Source of the DNA: an uncultured Aquimarina sp.
GTDB taxonomy: Bacteria; Bacteroidota; Bacteroidia; Flavobacteriales; Flavobacteriaceae
Direction: 5' to 3'
DNA length: 64,000 nt
Assembly: GCA_947496555.1 (NCBI GenBank)
Contig: CANMDH010000024.1
Span: forward strand, 20,597-84,596
A model generated the notes under the pieces. It had not been told where the DNA came from and did not search any database. It worked only from the letters and a program-made list of their open reading frames with translations. Positions 1 to 9,900 of the stretch are shown here, one piece after another (positions within the stretch are counted from its first letter, which is position 1; each line of letters starts with the position of its first letter). Position numbers and translations under genes: made by a program.

Positions 1-620
1 ATAAGAACGGAACGACTTGCTTTAAAAAAATGCTTACTAACTAATAACTTTTCATAATATTTAAGTGATTTTGAGGCCAAATATTTTTTGTTACTAGTTA
101 GGTGAAAATTAGTGTAATTACCGTCTGCCACACATTTAATTATATTATTAATTTCGACAGAAACATGTTCGTTGCCCGTGTGTAATAAAAGGAAAGGGTT
201 TGTATCATATATAAAATTAGTAAGTATATGTAGCTTGTTGATCGTAAATAATCGTTCTTTTAAATTTAAATATCTTCTAATTACAGATGTTATCTGCTTT
301 TCGTCTATTGGTTTTATTATAAAACTAAAAGCATAATGCTCGATAGCCTTTTGAATAAAATTGTCGAAACCAGTTACAAAAATGACTTCAAAATCTTGGC
401 TATTAATTCTTTCAAAAATTTCAAAAGCATTACCATCTGTTAATTCAATATCCATAAAAACCAATTCGGGTTTTCTCTCATTAATTAAGTTAACAGACTC
501 TTCGATACTCCTTGCATAACCAGCAATTTCTATAGTCTTAAAGTATGTGTTTAAAATTGTTGTTAAATACTTTTGTGCACTTATATCGTCTTCAATAATT
601 ATTGTTCTAGTTTTGTTCAA
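1..620 (-). CDS. LytTR-family response regulator (partial, C-terminus outside window)
   Basis: This frame runs off the left edge of the window. Its N-terminus is a CheY-like receiver: the acidic pair after TRTIII (IIEDD), the phospho-acceptor aspartate in LVFMDIEL and the IIKP lysine-proline are all visible. It is followed by the start of a LytTR DNA-binding domain (VADGNYTNFHL). No ATG exists in frame upstream although the frame stays open, so a TTG start at 620-618 is chosen. It is divergent from the TPR sensor kinase at 653, with only 32 bases between the starts, which fits a LytS/LytTR two-component pair. The frame from 1 to 620 contains no stop. Confidence 0.85.
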   Translation of the reverse strand, partial: MNKTRTIIIEDDISAQKYLTTILNTYFKTIEIAGYARSIEESVNLINERKPELVFMDIELTDGNAFEIFERINSQDFEVIFVTGFDNFIQKAIEHYAFSFIIKPIDEKQITSVIRRYLNLKERLFTINKLHILTNFIYDTNPFLLLHTGNEHVSVEINNIIKCVADGNYTNFHLTSNKKYLASKSLKYYEKLLVSKHFFKASRSVL

Positions 621-652
621 AATTCTAATACATTGATTTAAATCATAACGGT

Positions 653-2548
653 ATGCAAGTAAAGCTTTATTTCGTTTTCTTTCTAATTGTGGGAAAATCT
701 TTTTGTCAAAATAATGAAAAAGAAATTTTTAACCCTGAAGAAAAGTATACACAAAAATATATAGATTCGATAACCATGCGTCCTATGTCACCTTCTCAAG
801 TCGAGAATTTCAAAAAAGTTTTGGAAAATGACAAAACACTCTTAGGGTGGAATCGATATTACATGGCCAAATCTAAATTTGCATATGATAAGCGAGAATT
901 TGATTCTGCTATTTATTATGCAGATAAAGGTATTAACTTCATTAATACTTTAAAGAATATTCGCCCGCTTGATGAGCTTGCATTAATACCAACATATATT
1001 AACAAAGCAGCAACTTTGAGTCGGTTAAAAGATTATAGAGCCTCAATCATTAATTATCAAAACGCTTTAGATTTAACCAAAAAACATCCTTATAAATGGA
1101 AAGCCTATATAAATACAGGAATAGCTGAAAATCATCTTGATATCGGTAATGATAGTTTGGCACTAGCAAATTATTTAATAGCTATTAAGGATACTAATTA
1201 TCTAAGTATCCCTAGAGCCGCAGTAACTGCTTATTCTAGAGTAGCTGAACTGTATCGAGATTTTAACGATATAACTAATGCTAAACTATATTATCAAAAG
1301 AGCATAGAAATATCTAATAACACAACATATAAAGCTAATATTTCTGCCATATATGGTTCGTTGGCAAAACTATATAATAATAAAGATTCTACTATTTACT
1401 ATTATAAAAAAGCACTCTTGGCAGATGAAACCTACGGTATAGGTAAATACTATGGAGCAATTGAAAATAACATGTTTTTTAAAGGGTATGTTCATATTCA
1501 TGAAGGAGCCTTGGACAAAGGAATTAATAGCTTTAAAACCTTAATCGAAAAATTAAAGAAAAAACAAAAAATTACTCAGGGAGATAGGGATTTAATGCTG
1601 AAAACCATAGAGAATTTAACCGATCTTTACGAAAAAAAAGGAGAAATAAAAGAATATAAAAATTTGATGAACGAAACGTTTGATTTTCTAGAACGATTTA
1701 GACAAGGAGAATTAAACGAAAACCTTCAAGATATAGAAACTCAATATCAGGTTAAAGAAAAAAATGCTTCTATCAAACAATTAGAAACGAACAAAGCACA
1801 ACAAAACATCATTTTAAAACAGCAAAAAACTATTACTTATAGTTTAATTGTTTTATTACTGTTATTATCCGTATTTGGATATTCATTTTGGAAACAACGT
1901 AAGTTAAAAACGCAGTACGATAAAGAAAATTTAGAACAACGTTTATTGCGATCTCAGATGAACCCGCATTTTGTATCAAATGCTCTAAATTCTATTTGTG
2001 GGTTAATTGAGGAAAAATCGGCTAGAACTATTCCTTATATTAATTCTCTGGCTAAGTTATTTCGTTTAACATTAGAAAACTCTAGAGAAGAGTTTGTTAG
2101 CCTTAAAGATGAAATGACGGCATTAAAAAGCTATTTAGAATTGCAATCTAATTTTTCGCATGACTTTGATTTTGAGATCACCACTGATATTACAATACAT
2201 GATGAGGAAACTATTATTCCGCCAATGCTAATACAGCCTTTTGTTGAAAATGCCATTTTGCATGGTTTAATCAATAATGCCACGGAAGGCAAAATAGAAA
2301 TTGCAATTTTTAAACAAGAAAAAGACAATTTGTTGCTCTGTCAAATAACCGATAACGGCATCGGATATACAAAGAGTATGGATGTTAAAACCAAAAAAAA
2401 ACGCAAATCAATATCAGGTGATATTGTTACAGAACGATTAGACCTATTAAAAAAGAAGTTTAAAGTTAATACTAGAGTTACTATAAAACAGGCTCCCCTA
2501 GGTGGCACTCAAGTCGACCTTTATTTACCCTATTTGCTTGATATATAA
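653..2548 (+). CDS. TPR-containing sensor histidine kinase (LytS/His_kinase type)
   Basis: This is a membrane histidine kinase of 631 residues. A signal peptide (ending near SFCQ) leads into a periplasmic region of TPR-like helical repeats (about residues 60-330) and a coiled-coil stretch. One membrane segment lies near residues 393-413 (SLIVLLLLLSVFGYSFW). The cytoplasmic part has the PF06580 phospho-acceptor motif QMNPHFVSNALNSI with histidine 439, then an ATPase domain with PPMLIQPFVENAILHG and the DNGIG box. It is divergent from the LytTR regulator, its likely partner. In this family the TPR region senses or docks a periplasmic signal. What is sensed is not visible; the nearby peptide genes at 2656-3057 are one candidate (inference). 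Confidence 0.9.
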   Translation: MQVKLYFVFFLIVGKSFCQNNEKEIFNPEEKYTQKYIDSITMRPMSPSQVENFKKVLENDKTLLGWNRYYMAKSKFAYDKREFDSAIYYADKGINFINTLKNIRPLDELALIPTYINKAATLSRLKDYRASIINYQNALDLTKKHPYKWKAYINTGIAENHLDIGNDSLALANYLIAIKDTNYLSIPRAAVTAYSRVAELYRDFNDITNAKLYYQKSIEISNNTTYKANISAIYGSLAKLYNNKDSTIYYYKKALLADETYGIGKYYGAIENNMFFKGYVHIHEGALDKGINSFKTLIEKLKKKQKITQGDRDLMLKTIENLTDLYEKKGEIKEYKNLMNETFDFLERFRQGELNENLQDIETQYQVKEKNASIKQLETNKAQQNIILKQQKTITYSLIVLLLLLSVFGYSFWKQRKLKTQYDKENLEQRLLRSQMNPHFVSNALNSICGLIEEKSARTIPYINSLAKLFRLTLENSREEFVSLKDEMTALKSYLELQSNFSHDFDFEITTDITIHDEETIIPPMLIQPFVENAILHGLINNATEGKIEIAIFKQEKDNLLLCQITDNGIGYTKSMDVKTKKKRKSISGDIVTERLDLLKKKFKVNTRVTIKQAPLGGTQVDLYLPYLLDI

Positions 2549-2655
2549 AAATCGAATTATTTTAAAATCAGAAGACACCATAAGAAGAATCACAAATGTC
2601 AACTACAATGACATAAATAAGTCCTTTACAGGTACATTATTTATTAATTTCTTAT

Positions 2656-2835
2656 TTAGATATCGGTTCCAATAGGACTAGTTATTGTAGAGGTTATACA
2701 TTCTTTTATATTCTCTGTTTTAAGAGGTGAAGGAATAAATATTGGAGCTCCCCCAACAATTATTTCATAATTCTCTAATTTGGCAATTTTAATTTTTTCT
2801 AGAGTAAGTTTCTTTTTATACTGATCTGTTTTCAT
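2656..2835 (-). CDS. class I lanthipeptide-like precursor peptide, copy 1 (59 aa)
   Basis: A 59-residue peptide with a lysine-rich leader that matches the Bacteroidota lanthipeptide/GG-leader pattern: KKKLTLEKIKIAKLENYEI followed by a double glycine at residues 28-29. The predicted core after the GG (from APIFIPS) is rich in Ser/Thr, has one Cys, and ends in SPIGTDI. The paralogue 48 bases upstream (2884-3057) shares the leader almost exactly (IKIAKLEN) and the terminal PIGT. The family assignment rests on leader pattern only. No LanB/LanC dehydratase or cyclase and no peptidase-ABC transporter is in the window, so modification and export would need genes elsewhere. Confidence 0.75.
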   Translation of the reverse strand: MKTDQYKKKLTLEKIKIAKLENYEIIVGGAPIFIPSPLKTENIKECITSTITSPIGTDI

Positions 2836-2883
2836 AACTTTCTTTTTTAAATACTCAATTTTGACAATAAAATCTTAATCATA

Positions 2884-3057
2884 TTAATTTCCTGTTCCAA
2901 TTGGCCGGGTTAGTGTAGAATTGCAGTGGTCAAAACAAATAGTACGTTCTTTGGTGGTCAGAGGAAAGGGTTCCTGCCCACCTAAAATAATATCGAAGTT
3001 CTCTAATTTGGCAATCTTAATTTTCTCAAAGCTTATCGCTCTTTTGTTTTTTTTCAT
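2884..3057 (-). CDS. class I lanthipeptide-like precursor peptide, copy 2 (57 aa)
   Basis: A 57-residue paralogue of the peptide at 2656-2835. The leader has KRAISFEKIKIAKLEN and a double glycine at residues 27-28 (IILGG). The core (from QEPFPLTT) holds two Cys (in TICFDHC), seven Ser/Thr and the same PIGT end. The conserved leader and divergent core of the pair is what is expected of ribosomal natural-product precursors that share one processing machinery. It lies 109 bases downstream of the TPR-AraC regulator on the same strand, so it may be co-transcribed with it or controlled by it (inference). Copy 1 follows after 48 bases. Confidence 0.75.
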   Translation of the reverse strand: MKKNKRAISFEKIKIAKLENFDIILGGQEPFPLTTKERTICFDHCNSTLTRPIGTGN

Positions 3058-3166
3058 AATCTTATGGTTTTAAAAGTCAACACACTAAAGTAAGATATTA
3101 ATCAATTCAACTATATAGAATAAATTATAAAAATTAAATTTAACAGATCAATTTACTTATCTAATA

Positions 3167-4864
3167 TTAATTCTTGTTATTTAATTGCTTAATAAAATAA
3201 GATGGATAAATCCCTGTTCTCTTATGAAAAGCTGAAGAGAACGATTGTGCATTTTTAAACCCCACTTCCTCTGCGATAGCCTTTATTGTATAAGATCGTA
3301 ATGATTTGTTGGTGGTAAGCTGGCCCACTGCAAAATCTACCCTTAGGTTATTCAGATAATTGGCAAAATTGATATGTTTATACGCATTAATAATCTTTGA
3401 TAGGTAGGCACTATTGGTATTGAGCTCTTTAGCCAATGAATTAAGAGTATAATGTTTTTTTGAAAATTTATCAGAACTTTCAAAAACATGCAACTTATCC
3501 AATATACTTTTTACTACTCCACCTGGGATATCGATCTCTTCTTTGTTATATTCCTGTGCAACTACAGTTGTTAATCCTCGCGTGTTTTGCTCTTTGTGCT
3601 TTTGTTTTTCGAGCAATACCAAAAATCGTTTTTTATTGATCGTGCTTCTCCAAAAACCATATACAACAAGTATTACTAAGCCTCCCAAAAACACCATTAA
3701 AATAGTAATGGTATTCTCTTTTAAAAATTTCTCTTGCTCCAATTGATCGATTAATTGTTCTTTTTCAAAAATCAACTCTGCCGTATCATAACGTTCACTT
3801 ATATTCTTGGTTAGATAGAGTTGATTTACGTCTTTTATACTATCCAGTTTTAACAAGGTATTGATATATTCTATTTGCTGTTGTGAATCACCTTTGGATT
3901 TATAATAAGAAATCAAATAATCATAGGTGTCCATTAACTCAGGAATAACAACTTCTGTTTCCTTTAGAGTAGAATCTACATTTTTAAAGTAATGTATGCT
4001 CTTCTCTGTCTCCCCTATGTCCTGATATGCGCGAGCAATATAATAATCGCACGCGGCAACCCTTGTTTTTAGATCATCTGCTTGTAAGATTATTTTTTTT
4101 CCTTTTTCTAGACTATCAATCGCTTCATTATAGTTTTTGGATAGATATTGATGTATTCCTGATGTTACAATAAGATAAGAATATAAAGGGATATCATCCG
4201 TTTTCAGTGTTTCGAAAATCCCTTTATCAATATATTCTTTGGCCTGGTCTAATTCTTTACTATGAACATAGGCATCTGCCAATGCAAAAAGCACACTATT
4301 GTAATTGTTTGGTGTTTTAAAATGAGGGTTTTGTTCCAAAAAGTTTATATAATCTACAAAAATGACTTTTGCCTCTTCTCGATCTCCGGCAGCATTTTTT
4401 AATAATCCTATATTAAATTTTAGAGTTCTATATAAATATTCATTCCCATTTTGTTTCGCATATTTTGAAGCAGTAAGATATAACTCTAAGGCTTGTTGAT
4501 AATTCCCTTGTTCATAACTATAATTTCCTTTAAGTAAATATCCATTCGCTGGATATTCTTTATATCTCTTATCCTTGGTAATGGCAATCAAACTATCGGC
4601 ATAAACCAATTTATTATGAGTATCTAATTTTGATAAAAAAAAATATGCATTGGCCATACCTAGGGTGTCAGATTGATATCTAGATGTTAAAAGGCAAGAT
4701 CGCGCAGTTTTTAGTTTTAGAGAGTCCGTGGTTTGTTTTGCTATTTGGGCTTCGAGTATTTCAAAATTTGCCTTCTCTTTCGTCTTTTTTATTTGCCCGC
4801 GTACTTGCCCTGTGACCAATAGTAGTAGTATGAAATAACCTAAAAGCGAGCCCCCTTTATTCAT
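3167..4864 (-). CDS. TPR-repeat transmembrane AraC-family regulator
   Basis: A 565-residue protein that joins an exported sensor part to a DNA-binding domain. The N-terminus is a signal sequence (YFILLLLVTGQVRG), followed by TPR-like helical repeats to about residue 370. A membrane segment (ITILMVFLGGLVILVVYGFW) lies near residue 390-410. The last ~110 residues are an AraC HTH_18 domain (LAKELNTNSAYLSKIIN, then IAEEVGFKNAQSFSSAFHKRTG). This architecture is common in Bacteroidota and links periplasmic or peptide sensing directly to transcription. The two GG-leader peptide genes lie directly downstream on the same strand, making them the most obvious targets or signals (inference). Confidence 0.88.
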   Translation of the reverse strand: MNKGGSLLGYFILLLLVTGQVRGQIKKTKEKANFEILEAQIAKQTTDSLKLKTARSCLLTSRYQSDTLGMANAYFFLSKLDTHNKLVYADSLIAITKDKRYKEYPANGYLLKGNYSYEQGNYQQALELYLTASKYAKQNGNEYLYRTLKFNIGLLKNAAGDREEAKVIFVDYINFLEQNPHFKTPNNYNSVLFALADAYVHSKELDQAKEYIDKGIFETLKTDDIPLYSYLIVTSGIHQYLSKNYNEAIDSLEKGKKIILQADDLKTRVAACDYYIARAYQDIGETEKSIHYFKNVDSTLKETEVVIPELMDTYDYLISYYKSKGDSQQQIEYINTLLKLDSIKDVNQLYLTKNISERYDTAELIFEKEQLIDQLEQEKFLKENTITILMVFLGGLVILVVYGFWRSTINKKRFLVLLEKQKHKEQNTRGLTTVVAQEYNKEEIDIPGGVVKSILDKLHVFESSDKFSKKHYTLNSLAKELNTNSAYLSKIINAYKHINFANYLNNLRVDFAVGQLTTNKSLRSYTIKAIAEEVGFKNAQSFSSAFHKRTGIYPSYFIKQLNNKN

Positions 4865-5247
4865 TACAATAATTTTGTAAACTTATCTAATCATTAATTA
4901 TACCAAATTGAATAATCATCTTTCATAAAATAACATAAAAGATAAGGTCTTAAACGAAAAAAATATCTACGAGGGTTTTGTTTTCCTCAGTTCATCCGCC
5001 CAATTACGAATTTATGATAATTTATTCGAAGAATAAAGATGTCACCTATGTTTATCTATTGATATTACTCAATTAAAAACAACGCCTGATTTTTATAAAT
5101 CAATAGTTGAAATTTATAAATCTCAAGAATATAGTCTTGTAAAAACACTGGTATTCATATTAGCTTTGGCTATCCAAATGAATTTCAATAAAATCAAAAA
5201 CCACACACACAAATTTTATTAATCATTATATCTAAAATTCAAACATT
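4865..5247. other. intergenic region between divergent genes, with one promoter-like site
   Basis: This 383-base AT-rich stretch separates the TPR-AraC gene from the DUF5648 lipoprotein gene. It holds a TTTATAAATC sequence repeated within about 20 bases (near 5092-5122) and a Bacteroidota-type promoter candidate at 5137-5168. No small frame with a credible start and composition was found. Confidence 0.5.
5137..5168 (+). promoter_or_regulatory. Bacteroidota-type -33/-7 promoter candidate for the DUF5648 gene
   Basis: A TAGCTTTG box at 5161-5168 fits the Bacteroidota -7 consensus TAnnTTTG exactly. A TTG lies at 5137-5139, 21 bases upstream, in the -33 range. The gene starts 80 bases downstream. 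Seen by eye only. Confidence 0.45.
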
Positions 5248-5829
5248 ATGAGAAACAAAGTCTTATTAACCATTAAATCACTATTAGTAGCTGTTTTCTT
5301 ATTCACTTCTTGTGAGACAGATAATCAAGACACATCGCCTGAAGCTAGAGACAATGAATTCGAAATTACTCCAGACACCAAAATAAGCGGAAAAGCTAGT
5401 GGTGCTGTAAACGAAAAAGTATATAGATACTATCGTGGCGGTTCCCAATCTTTGCACACCTACCAAACACAAAGTGGTAGTGGCATAGCCGTTGGAAACT
5501 ATGAAGGAGTAGCATTTGTAACCCCGGTTACAACATCCTCTGCAGGGATAGATCGCAACAAATACAATATCTTATACTTTTTAGCCCATCCGCAATTGCA
5601 AGATTTTATAATGACAACAAGCGCTACCGAATTCTGGAATTTACGTGGCAGAGGGTGGAAAAATGTAACAAGACGATATGTCTTAATCCAGAAAAGATCA
5701 GGTAGTGGTACCAAAAAATTATATCGTTTTTATAATCGCACAAACTCTGATCACTTATATACAACCAACTATTCTGAAGGAGTTAATGCTGGTTATAGAT
5801 ATGAGGGAGTAACCGGTTGGGTATATTAA
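5248..5829 (+). CDS. lipoprotein with DUF5648-like repeats
   Basis: A 193-residue exported lipoprotein with lipobox LFTSC near residue 22. After an Asp/Glu-rich linker there are two repeats of a pattern recognised as DUF5648 (PF18885): KVYRYYRGGSQSLHTYQTQ with later YEGVAFVT, and KLYRFYNRTNSDHLYTTN with later YRYEGVTGWVY. In this family the repeats, found in surface and secreted proteins, are thought to bind ligands, but no activity is established. It stands alone between a promoter-like site and a strong terminator, so it is probably monocistronic. The domain call is by pattern and fairly secure; the function is unknown. Confidence 0.8.
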   Translation: MRNKVLLTIKSLLVAVFLFTSCETDNQDTSPEARDNEFEITPDTKISGKASGAVNEKVYRYYRGGSQSLHTYQTQSGSGIAVGNYEGVAFVTPVTTSSAGIDRNKYNILYFLAHPQLQDFIMTTSATEFWNLRGRGWKNVTRRYVLIQKRSGSGTKKLYRFYNRTNSDHLYTTNYSEGVNAGYRYEGVTGWVY

Positions 5830-5913
5830 AAATCTAATTATCAACTGAAATAAGCTTTTTCAAGGGGAGAAATAGAATCAAAATTAATGATTCTATTGAA
5901 AAGCTAATTTCTT

Positions 5914-5947
5914 TAAACCCGGACAAATTGTTCGGGTTTATTTTTTA
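5914..5947 (+). terminator. intrinsic terminator after the DUF5648 gene
   Basis: Stem TAAACCCGGAC pairs with GTTCGGGTTTA (one G-T pair) around an AAATT loop, followed by a run of T from 5941. It ends the transcript of the preceding lipoprotein gene. Confidence 0.8.
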
Positions 5948-6010
5948 AATAACTATTGATATACTTGTAATTACTAATAAGTTATTATTTTTGCTGAGCA
6001 AATTTTTACT

Positions 6011-6901
6011 ATGACCTATTTAAAAGCCCTTCTTGTAAGTATCTTTCTAGTTTTAATTACGCAAACAACATACTCTCAAGATTCTAAGCCCGAAGACCTA
6101 CTAAAATCCCAAGACACCCTTGATACAAGAAACTCTCAGAGAGAGATGACCCGCTGGCAAATGATCAAATATGATGGGTTATCTGTATATGGTGGTGTAA
6201 AACATGTATATACAGGTCCATTACGATGGAAAGGAAAAGACTGGTTGACTTTTGGAAGTGTTATGGCCGGGAATGCTATTCTACTAGCAGTAGATGAGCC
6301 CGCTGATGAAGTTTTTGCAAAACAAGGCGATGGTGTTCCTGATCTTATCAAAGAAGCTGGTTTCAGATTTGGAAAACCTCTTTTAAATTATGGTTTAACA
6401 ACCAGTGTTTATGCCTTGGGACTCATTACAAAAAATGAAAAAATCCGGAAAACGGGTGTTCTTCTAATAGCTTCTGCCACTGCAGGAGGACTGCTTCAAA
6501 CTTTAGGAAAAACAGCTGTCGGTCGTGCACGTCCTCTAGAGGGTGAAGGAAACTTAAGTTTCCGTTTTTGGTCCAGTGAAGCTGGCTATCACTCTTTCCC
6601 TTCTGGACATGCTATTTTAGCTTTTACAACGGCACATGCATTTGCCAAACAATTTGACAACCTATTTGCGAAAGGTGGAATTTACGCACTTGGTTTAGTC
6701 ACTCCCGTTTCTCGATTATGGGATGGTGCACATTGGTTAACCGATGTTACACTTGGGCTAGTAATGAGTGTGTTTATTGTTGACAGTGTTGATAATTATT
6801 TAAAAAAGGATAAACGTTATGTTTATGGTAGTAAAAAACGTAAAGTTCGATGGAATCTACGAGTAGGTGCCGGACAAATTGGTGTCGTTGGTAGATTTTA
6901 A
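6011..6901 (+). CDS. PAP2-family phosphatase
   Basis: A 296-residue protein with an N-terminal signal sequence (ending near TTYSQ) and the complete three-part PAP2 acid phosphatase motif: K167 to RP174-175 (KTAVGRARP), PSGH at 197-200 and SR-x5-H-x3-D at 234-245 (SRLWDGAHWLTD). Enzymes of this family remove phosphate from lipid phosphates, undecaprenyl pyrophosphate or small phosphate esters at the outer face of the inner membrane or in the periplasm. Hydrophobic segments lie around the motif. Substrate cannot be told from sequence. It is convergent with the glpK-glpD fusion (9 bases between stops). Confidence 0.88.
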   Translation: MTYLKALLVSIFLVLITQTTYSQDSKPEDLLKSQDTLDTRNSQREMTRWQMIKYDGLSVYGGVKHVYTGPLRWKGKDWLTFGSVMAGNAILLAVDEPADEVFAKQGDGVPDLIKEAGFRFGKPLLNYGLTTSVYALGLITKNEKIRKTGVLLIASATAGGLLQTLGKTAVGRARPLEGEGNLSFRFWSSEAGYHSFPSGHAILAFTTAHAFAKQFDNLFAKGGIYALGLVTPVSRLWDGAHWLTDVTLGLVMSVFIVDSVDNYLKKDKRYVYGSKKRKVRWNLRVGAGQIGVVGRF

Positions 6902-6910
6902 ATATAACCT

Positions 6911-9900
6911 TTAATTAAATTCCTTTTCATAGTACGTAGCAGCATCTTGTAACAATAAATCCAAGTACTGATTTTCTAATTTTAATTGAGCCTCATCCCA
7001 CTTTAAATATTTAATAAGATCTTCTTCAATAATAGATCTATATGAATGAACGCTACTGATATCAAAGTAAAGTCTCCCGGTTCTTCTTACAAAGAAATCA
7101 GCCAAACTATTCACCATTTCATGATGCACCCCATACCAGAGCTCTGCTCTAATTAATCGCTCCTCGATAGCATCATTTAGAAAGTAATTTACCTTATCAA
7201 TAATGATATCGCTCTGTTTCCCATAGGTAGAAACCAAATACCATCCATAATATGGATCTTCTATCTTCAAATCTTTAAGCCTTTGTGTAATTTGCCCCAT
7301 ATAAACGGCAACCTCCTTACTGCCAGTCAGCGGATTACTTGTTAATTGAATTTGTTGTGTATGCGACCTAGAAAAACTATCTCTTCTTTTACTACTCATT
7401 GTTTTTAGAACCGTATCAATAACACGCTGTGCCATTTTACGATACCCCGTGAGTTTTCCGCCTGCAATAGATATCAACCCTGTCTTAGAAATAAAAATTT
7501 CATCTTTTCTAGACAATTCTGAAGGATCCTTGCCATCCTCATGGATCAAAGGTCGTAATCCAGCCCAATTGGACTCAATATCTTCTTCTTTAAGATGTAC
7601 ACCCGGAAACATATGGTTAACCGCTTTAAGTAAGTAAGCTGCATCATCTTGTGTAGCAACTACTCGATTAAGATTTGCATTATAATTCGTATCGGTTGTA
7701 CCTACATAGGTGGCTCTCCCCCTAGGGATTGCAAAAATCATTCTTCCATCGGGCACATCAAAATAAATCGATTGGGTAAGTGGGAATCTCTCTCTCGAAA
7801 AGACCAAATGCACTCCTTTTGTCAAATGCAAATGCTTATTATTCATCGAATGATCCTTTTCTCTTAATAAATCTACCCAAGGTCCTGCTGCAGAAACAAA
7901 ATTTCTTGATTTTACTGTAAATACTTTTTTGGTATTATGATCCAGGCACTGAAGACTTTTGATCTTACCGTCTTCGTCATAATTAAAAGAAGTCATCTCG
8001 CAATAATTTATACTATTTGCGCCAAAAGAAGCTGCTTTCTTTAGTAGTTCTACGGTAAGTCGAGCATCATCAGTTCTATACTCTGCATAATACCCTCCAC
8101 CGGTAAGCCCTTCTTTACTAAGCAAAGGTTCTTTGGTCAATGTTTCCTCTATGCTAAGCATTTTTCGTTTATCATCTCCTTCTACATTTGCCAAGAAATC
8201 GTAAACCTTTAATCCCACAGAGGCCATAAATTTGCCATAGGTTCCTCCTTCAATAAGTGGAAGTAACATTTTTTCTGGCACTACAAGATGTGGTGCGAGT
8301 TTATGTACAGTGGCTCTCTCGCTTCCGGATTCTTTTACCAAACCGATCTCCATTTGTTTTAAGTATCGTAATCCTCCATGAATAAGTTTGGTAGATTTAT
8401 TACTTGTACCAGACGCGAAATCATTTTTCTCTATCAGGCAGACTTTTAAACCTCTAGACGAAGCATCCAAAGCAATACCAGCACCTGTAACGCCTCCTCC
8501 TATAATTACCAAATCGTATTTTTCATTTTGTGCTCTTGCCAGTTGTGTTTCCCGATCCAGAACTGAAAAGCGAATAGGTCCTTCTTCTTTTACGGCAAGC
8601 ATATTTTTATTCACAGTTTTTGTGCGCGCCACTGCCTGTTGCCATCCCGTATACTTTCTACTTCGCTCATGCTCGGTAATTTCTGGCTTAAAAATAGTAT
8701 CAACAGCTCTAATCTTCGAAATATCTTTTTTTGTCCAGACACCAGCTTTGATTCCCGCCAAAAAAGCTGCTCCCATCGCTGTAACTTCAAGCATTTTTGG
8801 TCGGTCTACAGATACATTTAGGATGTCTGACTGAAACTGCATCAAATAATTATTGGCTGAAGCTCCACCATCTACTTTAAGTTCTTTCATTTGTTTTCCA
8901 CTATCTTCAATCATAGCTTCTAGCACATCGCGAGTTTGATATGCCAATGCCTCTATAGTAGCTTTTATAATTTCATTCTTTCCAGAATCCAAGGTAAGTC
9001 CATAGATTGCGCCTTTGGCCTCCATATCCCAATGAGGTGCCCCTAATCCTGCAAAAGCCGGCACCACGTATAGATCCTCTGAGGTTTTTGTTGATTTACA
9101 TATCGCTTCGGTCTCTGATGCCTTATCAATTATCTGCAGTTTATCTCGTAACCATTGTACCGAGGCTCCGCCAACAAAAATGCTCCCTTCAAGGGCATAC
9201 TTGATATTATCATCTGGCAAGCTACAACATAGCGTTGTTAGCAATCCATTTTTGGACTCATACGGTTTTTTTCCGGTATTGAGCAGCATAAAACAACCAG
9301 TTCCATAGGTGTTTTTGGCGATCCCAGATTTATACCCCCCTTGTCCAAATAAAGATGCTTGTTGGTCTCCTGCCACACCATAAATCGGAATATCATGTCC
9401 TTCATACTTAATACTTCCGAAATCTGATGAAGAATATTGTACTTCGGGAAGTACAGTTTTAGGAACATCCATAGCTTCCAGTAATTTATCATCCCATTTG
9501 AGGTCTTTAATATTGTATAGCATCGTTCGTGATGCATTAGAATGATCAGTTAAATGTTTGGTTCCATTTGTGAACTTCCAGATTAACCAGGTATCAATAG
9601 TCCCAAATAATAATTCTCCTTTCGAAGCTTTTTCCCTGGCACCTTCTACATTATCAAGTATCCATTTTAACTTTGTGCCCGAAAAGTACGAGTCAATGAC
9701 CAATCCTGTATTTTTTGACACATATTCGCTTAAGCCTATGGATTTAAGATGTTCACAAATTTTGGTTGTCCTTTTGTCCAGCCAGACTATGGCATTGTAG
9801 ATAGGTTTCCCGGTATTTTTATCCCATACCACTGTGGTTTCTCGTTGATTGGTAATTCCTATACCAGCGATATCCTCAACAGCAATGTTTCCCTTTTTAA

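Noticed and set aside
8550-8620. Sequencing error joining separate glpK and glpD genes
   Set aside because: The linker has normal composition and there is no stop, frame change or overlap at the junction; a read-level check is still listed as the test.
8388-8834. A 148-codon plus-strand frame inside the glpK-glpD fusion
   Set aside because: It is antisense to a strongly conserved enzyme and has no recognisable protein features.
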